From Antedon mediterranea (lineage: Eukaryota; Echinodermata; Crinoidea; Comatulida; Antedonidae), in contig NC_092672.1 in assembly GCF_964355755.1 (NCBI RefSeq), forward strand, positions 12,706,501 through 12,770,500: a DNA stretch of 64,000 nt, read 5' to 3'. Positions 1 to 10,375 of this stretch are shown in pieces. Position 1 is the first letter of the stretch. Each line of letters begins with the position of its first letter. A model generated the notes under the pieces. That model saw nothing but the letters and a program-made list of their open reading frames with translations, made no database searches and was not told the origin of the DNA. The position numbers and the translations under genes were made by a program.

Positions 1-70
1 CCTCCAGGATTACAGCAAAACCGGATCAAAATGGATACAAACAGTAAAGGTAAAGGTTAAGGTAAAGGTA

Positions 71-133
71 TTCAACGTTGCTTAACTTCGGTGATCTGAC
101 GAGAACCGGTGTTTCAACGCAGTATGGCCGTAT
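71..133 (-). pseudogene. 5S rRNA-like fragment
   Basis: The minus strand contains GGCCATACTGCGTTGAAAC, then ACACCGGTTCTCGTCAGATC, then ACCGAAGTTAAGCAACGTTG. These match the 5' half of animal 5S rRNA, with a few differences. The second half of 5S, including most of the internal control region, is absent, so this is a 5S-derived module of a repeat and not a 5S gene. Confidence 0.65.
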
Positions 134-149
134 ATAAATAAAGATTAAG

Positions 150-221
150 CTCCCTGACGAGGAATTGAACCCCGGTCTTCCGCGTGACAGGCGGAGATAC
201 TCACCACTATACGATCGGTAG
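150..221 (-). pseudogene. tRNA-Asp-like (GTC) pseudogene, SINE head
   Basis: The minus strand folds as a 72-nt tRNA. The D arm has the AGTGGTGA loop, the anticodon stem-loop is TCCGC-CTGTCAC-GCGGA with anticodon GTC (Asp), and the T arm is CGGGG-TTCAATT-CCTCG. The A and B boxes are close to consensus. The acceptor stem is broken: the 5' strand CTACCGA pairs with the 3' strand TCAGGGA at only about half the positions. That argues against a working tRNA and for a tRNA-derived repeat head. Confidence 0.6.
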
Positions 222-254
222 AAAATATATATAAATCCACACAGCAAAATTTGA

Positions 255-2295
255 AATTCTAAGCAAGAAAAAAAAATCTTGTTTTAAGAAAAAATTCTTA
301 AAATAAGTATTTTTTTTCTTGTCAAGATTTAAAATTACTTAAAACAAGAAATAATTTTCTAGAAAAGACACATTTTCTTAAATTAAGTTTTGCAATATTC
401 TTGAAAATGCTTATTACAAGAAATATTTTACTTAAAATAAGAAGTCAATATCATTCTCTTCTTATTAAGAATAGTTTTGCTTAAAACAAGATTTGAAAAT
501 ACTTAATTTGAAAAGTATTTTACTTAAAATAAGAAATCTATATTATATTTATCCCTATCAAGAATAATTTTTCTTAAATCAAGATTGATGAATTATAAAA
601 ATTACTTAAAACAATCAATATTTTTCTAGGTAAGACAAAGTTTCTTAAATTAGGTTTTGCAATAGTCTTGAAAATACTTGTTTTGAGAAATATTTTACTT
701 AAAATAAGAAGTCAATTTCACACTACCCTTATCAAGATTATTTTTACTTGAATCAAGATTCGCAATATTCTTGAAAATGCTTATTACAAGAAATATTTTA
801 CTTAAAATAAGAAGTCAATATCATTCTCTTCTTATTAAGAATAGTTTTGCTTAAAACAAGATTTGAAAATACATAATTTGAAAAGTATTTTACTTAAAAT
901 AAGAAATCAATATTATATTTATCCCTATCAAGAATAATTTTTCTTAAATCAAGATTGATGAATTCTAAAAATTACTTAAAACAATAAATATTTTTCTAGG
1001 TAAGACAAAGTTTCTTAAATTAGGTTTCGCAATATTCTTAAAAATACTTATTTTGAGAAATGTTTTACTTAAAATAAGAAGTCAATATCATACTATCTTA
1101 TCAAGACTATTTTTGCTTAAATTGAGATTCGCAATATTTTTAAAAATACTTATTTTGAGAAATGTTTTACTTAAAATAAGAAGTCAATATCATACTATCT
1201 TATCAAGACTATTTTTACTTGAATCAAGATTCGCAATATTCTTAAAAATACTTATTTCGAGAAATGTTTTACTTAAAATAAGAAGTCAATATCATACTAT
1301 CTTATCAAGACTATTTTTGCTTAAATTGAGATTCGCAATATTTTAAAAAATACTTATTTTGAAAAATGTTTTACTTAAAATAAGAAGTCAATATCATACT
1401 ATCCTATCAAGACTATTTTTGCTTGAATTCAGATTCGCAATATTCTGATTTTGAGAAATGTTTTACTTAAAATAAGAAGTCAATATCATACTATCTTATC
1501 AAGACTATTTTTACTTGAATCAAGATTCGCAATATTCTTTAAAATACTTATTTTGAGAAATGTTTTACTTAAAATAAGAAGTCAATATCATACTATCTTA
1601 TCAAGACTATTTTTGCTTAAATTGAGATTCGCAATATTTTAAAAAATACTTATTTTGAGAAATGTTTTACTTAAAATAAGAAGTCAATATCATACTATCT
1701 TATCAAGACTATTTTTACTTGAATCAAGATTCGCAATATTCTTAAAAATACTTATTTCGAGAAATGTTTTACTTAAAATAAGAAGTCAATATCATACTAT
1801 CTTATCAAGACTATTTTTGCTTAAATTGAGATTCGCAATATTTAAAAAAATACTTATTTTGAAAAATGTTTTACTTAAAATAAGAAGTCAATATCATACT
1901 ATCCTATCAAGACTATTTTTGCTTGAATTCAGATTCGCAATATTCTGATTTTGAGAAATGTTTTACTTAAAATAAGAAGTCAATATCATACTATCTTATC
2001 AAGACTATTTTTACTTGAATCAAGATTCGCAATATTCTTTAAAATACTTATTTTGAGAAATGTTTTACTTAAAATAAGAAGTCAATATCATACTATCTTA
2101 TCAAGACTATTTTTGCTTAAATTGAGATTCGCAATATTTTTAAAAATACTTATTTTGAGAAATGTTTTACTTAAGATAAGAAGTCAATATCATACTATAT
2201 CCTATCAAGACTATTTTTGCTTGAATTGAAGTCAATTCTATTTTAATATTCTTAAAAATACTTATTTTGAGAAATGTTTTACTTAAAATAGATTG
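255..2295. repeat. Tandem array, about 102-bp unit
   Basis: From about 1020 to 2290 a unit of about 102 bp (some units about 96) recurs roughly a dozen times. Each unit carries ACTTATTTTGAGAAATG, TTTTACTTAAAATAAG, AAGTCAATATCATACTATC and TCAAGACTATTTTT. More diverged units reach back to about 255. Arms such as CTTATTTTGAG and CTTAAAATAAG can pair, so each unit can form a hairpin. Because the unit length is divisible by three, long reading frames run through the array; they repeat the same 34 residues and are a by-product. Confidence 0.9.
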
Positions 2296-2735
2296 TCAAT
2301 ATCCTTATATTCACACAACGGTAGAGCAGTTAGCACTTCAGTTTCAACTGATGAAAGAATCTGGGTAATCAAACTGTTTGTGCTTTGAATAATCGATTGC
2401 ACTGCAACCACCTAAAGAAAATAATATTGATTTAATATTTTTTATATTCAAGTTTTAATATGTTTAAAAACTAAGTTGTGCTTTAGTTGGGGAGCTATGC
2501 AGCCTAACAAAAAAAATGTTATTTGTATACAATGAAATTGGTCACAAAAAAGATGCAACATAAACTTAGAGTGTATAATGCCTAGGCCTAGGCCTAGTAC
2601 CCAAGTCCTATAGTTACTATAGCTAATAGTCCTGTATATAACAGTACCAGCAAGGCCTAGGAAATAGACGTATTTCTCTAATAAAAAATAGTTTAAAATG
2701 CATAATTGTTGTAATTTTAAAGCAAAATGGCTTAC

Positions 2736-3330
2736 CTGTGGAATCTTGTTTCTCTCCTTTAATTTTAGTAGAAAGAAATCAGCATTTTTTATACTATTAT
2801 CTGCTTGTTCATCCTCTAGTTAGTAGGCCTTCTTGCTGAGCATCAGCAAGATAATTAATATTAAACAATCATTAACAGTATAACAATACTAGAATTATCA
2901 CTACTACTATCGTCAGTTGATAAATCATCCCCGTTATAATAGTTTTTTTCTTCATTAACTTCGTCAGTCTCCTAGTCTAGGCCTAGTTCTACTTCATCCT
3001 CAATTGGCATCCTCGTTTTCTCCAGGCATACTTATTACTGATGTTTCCATCGTCAACTGCAGGAGGTTGCCGATTGTTATACTCGTCCTTAAAATGGCGT
3101 CTTATGACATGCTTGTAAAACGAATTGTAAATTCCAAAGCTTGCCGGGCAGCGAACCACCAATTCCACATGTTACTCGAAAATTCGGAGTATTTCCATGA
3201 ATTGAATTATAATGCCTTAGCAAATAGGGTAGCAAATACTGTACCTACTTCAGTTTACTGGCACCAACTTATCGCTTTTTTTCGGACTGCAACAAACATG
3301 TGTCATTATTATTGTCTGTCGTATTACTGT
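2736..3330 (-). pseudogene. Decayed C2H2 zinc-finger protein, transposon-associated type
   Basis: On the minus strand, fragments in different frames line up as one protein. They are a cysteine-rich start (CCSPKKSDKLVPVN, near 3315-3270); RHYNSIHGNTPNFRVTCGIGG (about 3220-3160); CPASFGIYNSFYKHVIRRH (about 3155-3095), whose Cys and H-x4-H form a C2H2 finger; an acidic linker rich in Asp, Glu and Ser (about 2971-2870); and FFLLKLKERNKIPQ (ending at 2736) directly before a GTAAG donor. This order (C2H2 finger, acidic stretch, FLLKLKE-like helix) resembles uncharacterised proteins I associate with large DNA transposons in invertebrates and fish. Stops and frame changes between pieces indicate a pseudogene, although unseen introns could explain some of them. 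Length and function are unknown. Confidence 0.5.
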
Positions 3331-3625
3331 TGGTCCAGACGTTTTACAGATTTGCTTTAACCACCATGGAGGTTTATACCTCCATGCTTTAACGTTGAGC
3401 AGTATAATGACCTTATACATTCTGGGTAAAAGGCCAGCGATAAATTTTTGGTTATAGTTGAAAAACAACACTGTGTGTGGTCGATGACCTAGCTCCCGGC
3501 GGGATCATGGCCAACGGTTTTTTAAAGTAATCATTCAAAATCTAGAGTTTGTAAGTAAAAGACACCTTTCATCGCAATTTATATATTAAATGCTTCAATA
3601 GGCCTAGTAAGATTAGTCTAATATA

Positions 3626-3692
3626 ATGTCGAAGGAAGACGCTTTGTTGAAGATCCGAGAAATAGATGAAGAAATGGCCAACATTTTAACAG
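3626..3692 (+). CDS. Possible small first exon, unknown protein
   Basis: An ATG at 3626 opens 22 charged codons (MSKEDALLKIREIDEEMANI...) that end in phase 1 at an AG|GTTCGT donor-like site. The composition is more protein-like than the surrounding AT-rich DNA. Intervals with plausible splice borders lie downstream (4259-4418, 4796-4868, 5423-5466), but joining the first of them gives a stop almost at once. Either the exon is real and its partner is not identified, or this is a very short frame. I recognise no family. It lies head-to-head with the minus-strand zinc-finger remnant, so the CpG-richer DNA at 3460-3620 could hold a bidirectional promoter. Confidence 0.2.
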
Positions 3693-3699
3693 GTTCGTA

Positions 3700-5945
3700 G
3701 GCCTAATAATTATATTTTAATCTGCCAGCAGTCTAGGCCTAGCCTGGCCCTAGCCTAGGCTCCTTCCTAGTTAGTAATACTGTAGGCCTGGAACTAGTAG
3801 GTCTAGGCTAGCCTACTATGCCTGTACTGACGGACAGGTGTATAGGTTTAGCTTAGCATTTTAGTTCAGACATTGACAGAGGGGACAAATATTGTCGGAC
3901 CTATTTCAGCTAGGTATAAGGAAGGCCTAATAATAGATAATACAATTTATATAATGTAACAGTTATTTTGTAATGTAGCCATGAAATATCTACGAAGGAT
4001 TATACTGTATTATATACACATATTCCAATGAGAAATATGACATTTAAAAACACTTCTTTATATTTAATTAATTGTACACACTAAGTAATCCCCGAAGTGA
4101 TCACATCGATATTGAAACTTTATGTTTTTAACTCTAAATTTAAAAAAAACATACTAAAAAAACAAACAAAAAACATACGTACTGCATAACTAAAATTGTT
4201 ATATTAAATTTCTTTTTAAAAAACTGTGTTATTTACAATATCTTAAATTATTTGTTAGGTAATTGAAGAAGTTCGAAGGATACTAATTATTACTAGGCAA
4301 AGAGGAATGAAATACAAAAGAAAGCTTTTTAAAAAAGTGCTTAGCAAATTTTTCCAAAGAAGAGAATAATATAGTTTATTTTGGTATTTTAAAGAGAAAC
4401 ACCAGTCCTCCATCTGGTAAGTACAGTGTATGTTTTTGTACTTTTATCTATTCATAAATAGTTTTATAATGGACCAATGGTAGTGAGGAAAATACGTTTA
4501 CATATTGTGTACGTATTTTTAACAGCTTGGTTCGACTCAAGCTAGTGTCATGCACTCCTCCCTTTGACAACTAAAATTAAATAAATGACTTATGAATATT
4601 AATTTTTGACATATTAATGCTCTCCTGGCCAGCCCACCCTTTCCCCTTCCTTTTACATTGACCACCTACAAAACTGTAGGCTACATTATTAAAAATTTGA
4701 GCTACAGTATATCAAGTTTATGTCCATACATTATTCCACTCATTTAAATAAATTTATATAATATAATGTTTTCAATTTGTTATTTTTGGTTAGGTTCAAA
4801 GATAACCCATATGTTGTCAAACATATTTGTTGGGAAAAACTCATCAAAAAAAGTCTGCCGACCTTGAAGGTATTGAGTGTTTTTTAAAATTTAAAATACA
4901 AGTAACATTATGTACATTAAAAAAAATATCTTAAAGTGTTTTTTTAAAATAGCTTAAAATTCGAGGTATATACTATGTTTACAATAATTTATTAAAATCA
5001 AACAATTAAACAAAATTTACATTTAATTGTATGATTGTTATTATAAACATTGATACGGAATAAAAACATCAATCAGGATTGAGCACCGTTTTGCGTATTG
5101 TCTTCCTAAATAGTAATATTAAAAATAAATTTAGACCCTAATAATTTAACTAAAAATAATAGATACAGCCAGGCCTGTCTTTGGGATTGGTATAAACAGG
5201 GCAAAGTTTGTGATTAAAAAGTTCAAATGCATATTCCACCCACCCTTATGTCTTATAATGTAAAATTATTCTTACCACCGTTCTAATATTGCGTCATGTT
5301 TTTGTGTTTACCGCCCCAGATATAGGACTCTAAAACCACACCGTACCCAATTAGTTGATGATGTTACACATATTTTAAATACAGTAATAACTAAAACTAT
5401 ATTAATCTCTTTTCATTTTTAGGAACATGAATAAAGATCCAGAATCCTGGTCTTCACGCCGATCAGGTAATATGCCGGTATTGCTTTTGGACACAGAAAT
5501 GGCCTACATTAAAGTTTAGCAAACAATTCTAACTACAAAGAAAGCAAAATTAGATGAGGCTCTAGTTACTCTCCTCTCCACTTTTTACCTTCTAGATTTC
5601 GATTATCCAAAATGAAAAGAAGTAGGCCTCACTATTCTTTAACAGTTAGTGATTTGTGATGAAAACACACCTGTACACTTGACAAAGGCTGTTGAATCAT
5701 CATTAGTATACATTAATAAATTTAAAGACACCTAATAGTTTAAAGCCCAGGTGCGGGAGAAGAATTTTACGAAATTTGTATTTTACCATTTTAATGTTTT
5801 TAAGTTTTCTTTTGATGGCATTTTATTATTAATAAAAACAAGTTTGTTTTAAAGAAGTTGTATATATTATTGTACCTAATGTCATGTAAATTGTAGTTCT
5901 TAATGAAAATAACAGTATTGTTAACATTATGTTTTATAACATTCT
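3700..5945. other. Unassigned AT-rich interior
   Basis: Dense TAGGCCTA words occur at 3700-3930, and the rest is AT-rich. There are a few splice-like borders (before 4259, 4796 and 5423; after 4418, 4868 and 5466) but no convincing coding frame. Confidence 0.5.
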
Positions 5946-8255
5946 TGAATTTATTTGTTTAAGTAAAATATTACTTAAAATGAGTATTCATTTATCGTTC
6001 TTAAAATAAATTTTTAATGATTTATATTTTATAGAATTCTTGTTTCAAGCAATTTTTTTCCCAATATAAGTAAGAATTTACGAATTTTAATTTGATAGAA
6101 TTCTTGTTTCAAGCAATACTTTTCTTAAAATAAGTAAACATTTACTGGTTTTTATTTGATAGACTTCTTGTTTACTTATTTTAAAAAAAGTTTTGCTTGA
6201 AACAAGAATTCTACAAATAAAAATCGGATCTTACTTATTTTAAGAAATATATTGCTTGAAACAAGAAAACTAAAAATATAAATCGGAATATTCTTACTTA
6301 TTTTAAGAAAAATATTGCTTAAAACAAGAATTCTAAAAAATACAAACCGGAATATTCTTACTTATTTTAAAAAAAATATTGCTTGAAACAAGAATTCTAC
6401 AAATAAAAATCGGAATATTCTTACTTATTTTAAGAAATATATTGCTTGAAACAAGAATTCAAAAAATACAAATCGGAATATTCTTACTTATTTTAAGAAA
6501 AATATTGCTTGAAACAAGAATTCAAAAAATACAAATCGGAATATTCTTACTTATTTTAAGAAAAATATTGCTTGAAACAAGAATTCAAAAAATACAAATC
6601 GGATATTCTTACTTATTTTAAGAAATATATTGCTTGAAACAAGAATATTAAAATTAAAAATCGGAATATTCTTACTTATTTTAAGAAAAATATTGCTTAA
6701 AACAAGAATTCTAAAAAATACAAATCGGAATATTCTTACTTATTTTAAGAAAAATATTGCTTGAAACAAGAATTCTACAAATAAAAATCGGAATATTCTT
6801 ACTTATTTTAAGAAATATTTTGCTTGAAACAAGAATTCAAAAAATACAAATCGGAATATTCTTACTTATTTTAAGAAAAATATTGCTTGAAACAAGAATT
6901 CAAAAAATACAAATCGGAATATTCTTACTTATTTTAAGAAAAATATTGCTTGAAACAAGAATTCAAAAAATAAAAATCGGAATATTCTTACTTATTTTAA
7001 GAAATATCTTGCTTGAAACAAGAATTCAAAAAAATACAAATCGGAATATTCTTACTTATTTTAAGAAATATATTGCTTGAAACAAGAATTCTATAAAATA
7101 CAAATCGGAATATTCTTACTTATTTTAAGAAAAATATTGCTTGAAACAAGAATTCAAGAAATACAAATCGGAATATTCTTACTTATTTTAAGAAATATAT
7201 TGCTTGAAACAAGAATATTAAAATTAAAAATCGGAATATTCTTACTTATTTTAAGAAAAATATTGCTTAAAACAAGAATTCTAAAAAATACAAATCGGAA
7301 TATTCTTACTTATTTTAAGAAAAATATTGCTTGAAACAAGAATTCTACAAATAAAAATCGGAATATTCTTACTTATTTTAAGAAATATTTTGCTTGAAAC
7401 AAGAATTCAAAAAATACAAATCGGAATATTCTTACTTATTTTAAGAAAAAAATTGCTTGAAACAAGAATTCAAAAAATACAAATCGGAATATTCTTACTT
7501 ATTTTAAGAAAAATATTGCTTGAAACAAGAATTCAAAAAATACAAATCGGAATATTCTTACTTATTTTAAGAAAAATATTGCTTGAAACAAGAATTCAAA
7601 AAATAAAAATCGGAATATTCTTACTTATTTTAAGAAATATCTTGCTTGAAACAAGAATTCAAAAAAATACAAATCGGAATATTCTTACTTATTTTAAGAA
7701 ATATATTGCTTGAAACAAGAATTCTATAAAATACAAATCGGAATATTCTTACTTATTTTAAGAAATATCTTGCTTGAAACAAGAATTCAAAAAAATACAA
7801 ATCGGAATATTCTTACTTATTTTAAGAAATATATTGCTTGAAACAAGAATTCTATAAAATACAAATCGGAATATTCTTACTTATTTTAAGAAATATATTG
7901 CTTGAAACAAGAATTCAAAAAAATACAAATCGGAATATTCTTACTTATTTTAAGAAAAATATTGCTTGAAACAAGAATTCTATTTTAAAAAATCGATAAA
8001 TTGTTACTTATTTTAAGGCAGATACTGCTTAAAACAAGAATGGAAAAAGCAATTAAATTCTTGGTAAGAATATTGTTCTTAAAGTATTATTTCTTGGCAA
8101 GAATAATTTTCTTGATAAGAATTTGTGTGATTCTTGTTAAGAATTTTACGATTCTTGGTAAGCCAAAAAGTATTGAAATACGGACAAGTCAAAATTTACT
8201 TGTTTCAAGAAATATTTTGCTTGAAACAAGTTTTTTTTTTCTTAAAACAAGAATC
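5946..8255. repeat. Tandem array, about 63-bp unit
   Basis: About thirty copies of a 61-65-bp unit: TTCTTACTTATTTTAAGAAA, then ATATTGCTTGAAACAAGAAT, then an AT spacer ending AAATCGGAATA. The paired arms CTTATTTTAAG and CTTGAAACAAG are the same palindromic word as in the array at 255-2295. A block of about 570 bp (6757-7330 versus 7327-7900) looks like a higher-order duplication. Reading frames repeating 21 residues run through because 63 is divisible by three; I do not take them as genes. Confidence 0.9.
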
Positions 8256-8282
8256 AGAATTTTGCTGTGCAAACGCAAATAA

Positions 8283-8338
8283 CTAAAAAAATGACAATTC
8301 TGTTTGTATCAGTGGCTGGATCTCAATGGAGATATATG
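8283..8338 (+). repeat. Fragment of the hammerhead-like TIR family
   Basis: AAAATGACAATTCTG followed by TATCAGTGGCTGGATCTCAA and TGGAGATA matches the 5' part of the family whose best copy is at 33160-33363. It abuts the right edge of the candidate 8-kb element. Confidence 0.6.
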
Positions 8339-8339
8339 C

Positions 8340-9185
8340 TGTTCTTGTCTATGCTGCTCAGACTTACAATTTCAAAGCAGAAATAGTGTATTTCTGTCTT
8401 AGATCATTTGCTGTTATTATATAAAATGGTGTATACATCGTACATAAAACAAAGGTATTAAAGTGTGTGTGTTATTTATTCTGACATATTATAAGATATT
8501 GATTTCGTTTCCCATGGTTGCGTTAATTTAATGCCATGTACAGTTTTCATAATTATAAATGAAGTGTTTCATAAACTATTCACAATTGTATCTTAGACAT
8601 TATTAATAAAATATTGTATTGACAATGAATAAAATATTGAGCACGTTCCATTGAAAGAATCGTCTACGTTAATTCATTAAATATTAACAATGCATTGGTA
8701 ATACTACCGTCAAAGCGACGCAAGATGGCTAACACGCATAACAAACATATGGAATGAAAGAATATCAACCCCTGTTATTTATAAAATATCAATTTGTACT
8801 TTATTTTGGTCAGGCAATATACTTGTATCTGGAATTACACACGTACAGCCAATTTCACCATCCTGCATATATTATTTGTATCACAGGAACGATGTATCAA
8901 TTTTCAAAGATAAACACTTATACAATTTCAAGATAGTGGTAAACTTTGAGAGTTTAAGTACTCGCTTTAACAGACATGATATTTTCTCAGTTAAATTAAA
9001 CCATCCGGTAGCTAAACGGAATTCATACGAAGTTCTTAATATTTATATCCATCTGATCTTTGTCATATTTAAATACATCAATAATTATCTTTAAACTTGA
9101 TTTCACGAATTATATTATATATACCCGTATTATATAAGTGACACTTAGGTTATGAATGTAAAAATAAGATCACCAGTAAAACATC
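8340..9185. other. Nothing recognised
   Basis: AT-rich single-copy-looking sequence. Short frames are open here but show no domain or splice context. Confidence 0.5.
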
Positions 9186-9189
9186 AGTT

Positions 9190-9695
9190 TTAGCTACAGC
9201 AGCATCATTAACTATTTGCAAATAGTCAGCCATCACCAGCAACACCACTAACAACTGACAAACGAGAAAATTCACAAAATAAAAAACACCGTCAAGAGTA
9301 AAACAGCATTATTATGATAAGCAACAACACTGCCAACATCATCATAAACAGCAGTAGCAGCACAAATATTACAAATACAATTTCAACATCACCATCAATA
9401 GCAATACAACACCATCAGTAAAAAAGTACAAACATACTGTAAGGTCATCAGCAACAGCACTAGCAGTAGCAGCAAAAACAGTACAAGTTTACAATTTATC
9501 AGCAACATCACTGTATAGCTATACAAAATAGAATATCATCAGCAACACTATTATCAAACAGCGAAACAGTACAAATACAATGTCAGTATCAACAATTGCA
9601 ATTGCAAAAACAAAATGTAAGCATCAACAATCTATCGAGCAGCGATTCAGTACAAACAAAAATTTAGTAAAAAAATTGCAGTAGCAGCAAAAAAA
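9190..9695. repeat. Degenerate CAG/CAA/CAT trinucleotide-rich stretch
   Basis: Imperfect runs of AGCAGCAACA, ATCAGCAACA, AACACCATCA and CAGTAGCAGC extend over about 500 bp. No long frame crosses it, so it reads as decayed low-complexity DNA rather than a glutamine-rich coding region. Confidence 0.6.
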
Positions 9696-9703
9696 AAAAC
9701 AAT

Positions 9704-10375
9704 AAACAAGAAATATTTTTTACAAAAAAACGCCTCTCGACATTTTAGAATTAATAATTGTTCCTTCTTCAGATATATAAATAATTTATAGAAAATATGT
9801 TTTTGTTACCATGGCAACGTGTAATAAAATAAAAATATATTGGTTAATCGCAAAAAATACACACAATCTAACGTAGCTATTTAATTATAAATCACATCAT
9901 GCCCATTTTTGTGTGTGTTAGTAATCTGGTTGTATTTCATTAAATAATTGATATTTCAGCATTTGAAAGAAGACATGTGTACCTTTCCAACAATGTATTA
10001 TTTTCAAACAAATATTAATCTACTAATTAAAAAACGACATTTAAAAATGGTCAATTTTAAACTTGAATGTGCTGTGTGTGTGTGACCTGTAGGCATGCAA
10101 CTGAATACCCTCTAGAGACGACGTGACTTCACGGTGGTACAAGTGAGAAAATTCTTCTGCAGTCTGTTGATTCGCGTCAACCAATCAAAGGGAAAAGCCC
10201 TCATAGACTCTCTTTTCCCAGACGTGTTTTGGGTCCAGCAGCTGGGACCTATAAATTATAGTCGAGTTCACAATTTCCCAAAACTGTCAGCCTCAGAACT
10301 ATAGCTACCGCGATGATAAAGCTTCTTAATGATTATGTCCTCATTGCTGGCTAAAGCCGCGGCGCGAAAACACAA
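9704..10375 (+). repeat. Promoter-bearing cassette, copy A
   Basis: It starts AACAAGAAATATTTTTTAC and continues through a TTCTTCAGATATATA block. The half at 10060-10375 shares GTGTGTGTGTGACCT, GTAGGCATGCAACTGAATAC and CCTCTAGAGAC with copy B at 14700-15160. The two are diverged and differ by indels; copy A has about 60 extra bases including the CCAAT word. A third copy of only the left end lies at 19912-20005. Confidence 0.75.
10121..10285 (+). promoter_or_regulatory. Candidate core promoter with TATA, CCAAT and CRE-like words
   Basis: ACGTGACTTCACGG (10121-10134) is a CRE/AP-1-like palindrome. CCAAT lies at 10181 on the plus strand and TATAAAT at 10250, inside the palindrome CTATAAATTATAG. 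Spacing is typical of a pol II promoter reading right, with initiation near 10275-10285. No convincing coding exon follows within the next kilobase. Confidence 0.4.

Larger units (their letters stand above)
40..221 (-). mobile_element. Composite tRNA/5S rRNA-derived SINE
   Basis: Read on the minus strand, a tRNA-Asp-like unit (221 to 150) is followed after a short AT spacer by a 5S rRNA-like unit (133 to 71) and then a tail of degenerate TTTACC/CTTTAAC repeats (about 70 to 40). Two pol III-derived modules in one orientation with a simple-repeat tail is the layout of a SINE rather than of host RNA genes. tRNA-5S chimeric SINEs are known in animals, usually with the 5S part first; here the tRNA part comes first. 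The family name is unknown to me. Confidence 0.6.
240..8269. mobile_element. Candidate 8-kb element with tandem-array termini
   Basis: The left edge reads CACAGCAAAATT (240-251) and the right edge AATTTTGCTGTG (8258-8269), a perfect 12-bp inverted pair. Inside each edge both sides continue with CTTGTTTTAAGAAAA-type sequence and then a kilobase-scale tandem array built from the same palindromic word (CTTAAAATAAG / CTTGAAACAAG). The interior, 2300-5945, is not repetitive and holds a decayed minus-strand C2H2 zinc-finger frame. This fits a DNA transposon with long satellite-like subterminal arrays. No transposase catalytic domain is recognisable and I find no clear target-site duplication, so the element call is inference. 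Confidence 0.4.

Noticed and set aside
1053-2229. Frames repeating LLKIRSQYHTILSRLF
   Set aside because: They only translate the 102-bp tandem unit; there is no start context, splice context or sequence diversity.
2305-2400. tRNA-like GGTAGAGCAGTTAGCACTT
   Set aside because: Resembles an A box, but no anticodon stem or B box can be folded.
3004-3360. 118-residue plus-strand frame
   Set aside because: It lies antisense to the minus-strand C2H2 remnant, which has the recognisable motifs.
4259-5466. Four-exon gene continuing from the ATG at 3626
   Set aside because: The splice-like borders exist, but joining them does not keep an open frame.
6379-7713. Frames repeating LLETRIQKIQIGIF
   Set aside because: Translation of the 63-bp tandem unit, open only because the unit is divisible by three.
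431-8250. Origin-like or centromeric satellite
   Set aside because: The arrays are short, AT-rich and paired with matching 12-bp ends, which fits a transposon better; a centromere cannot be judged from 64 kb.
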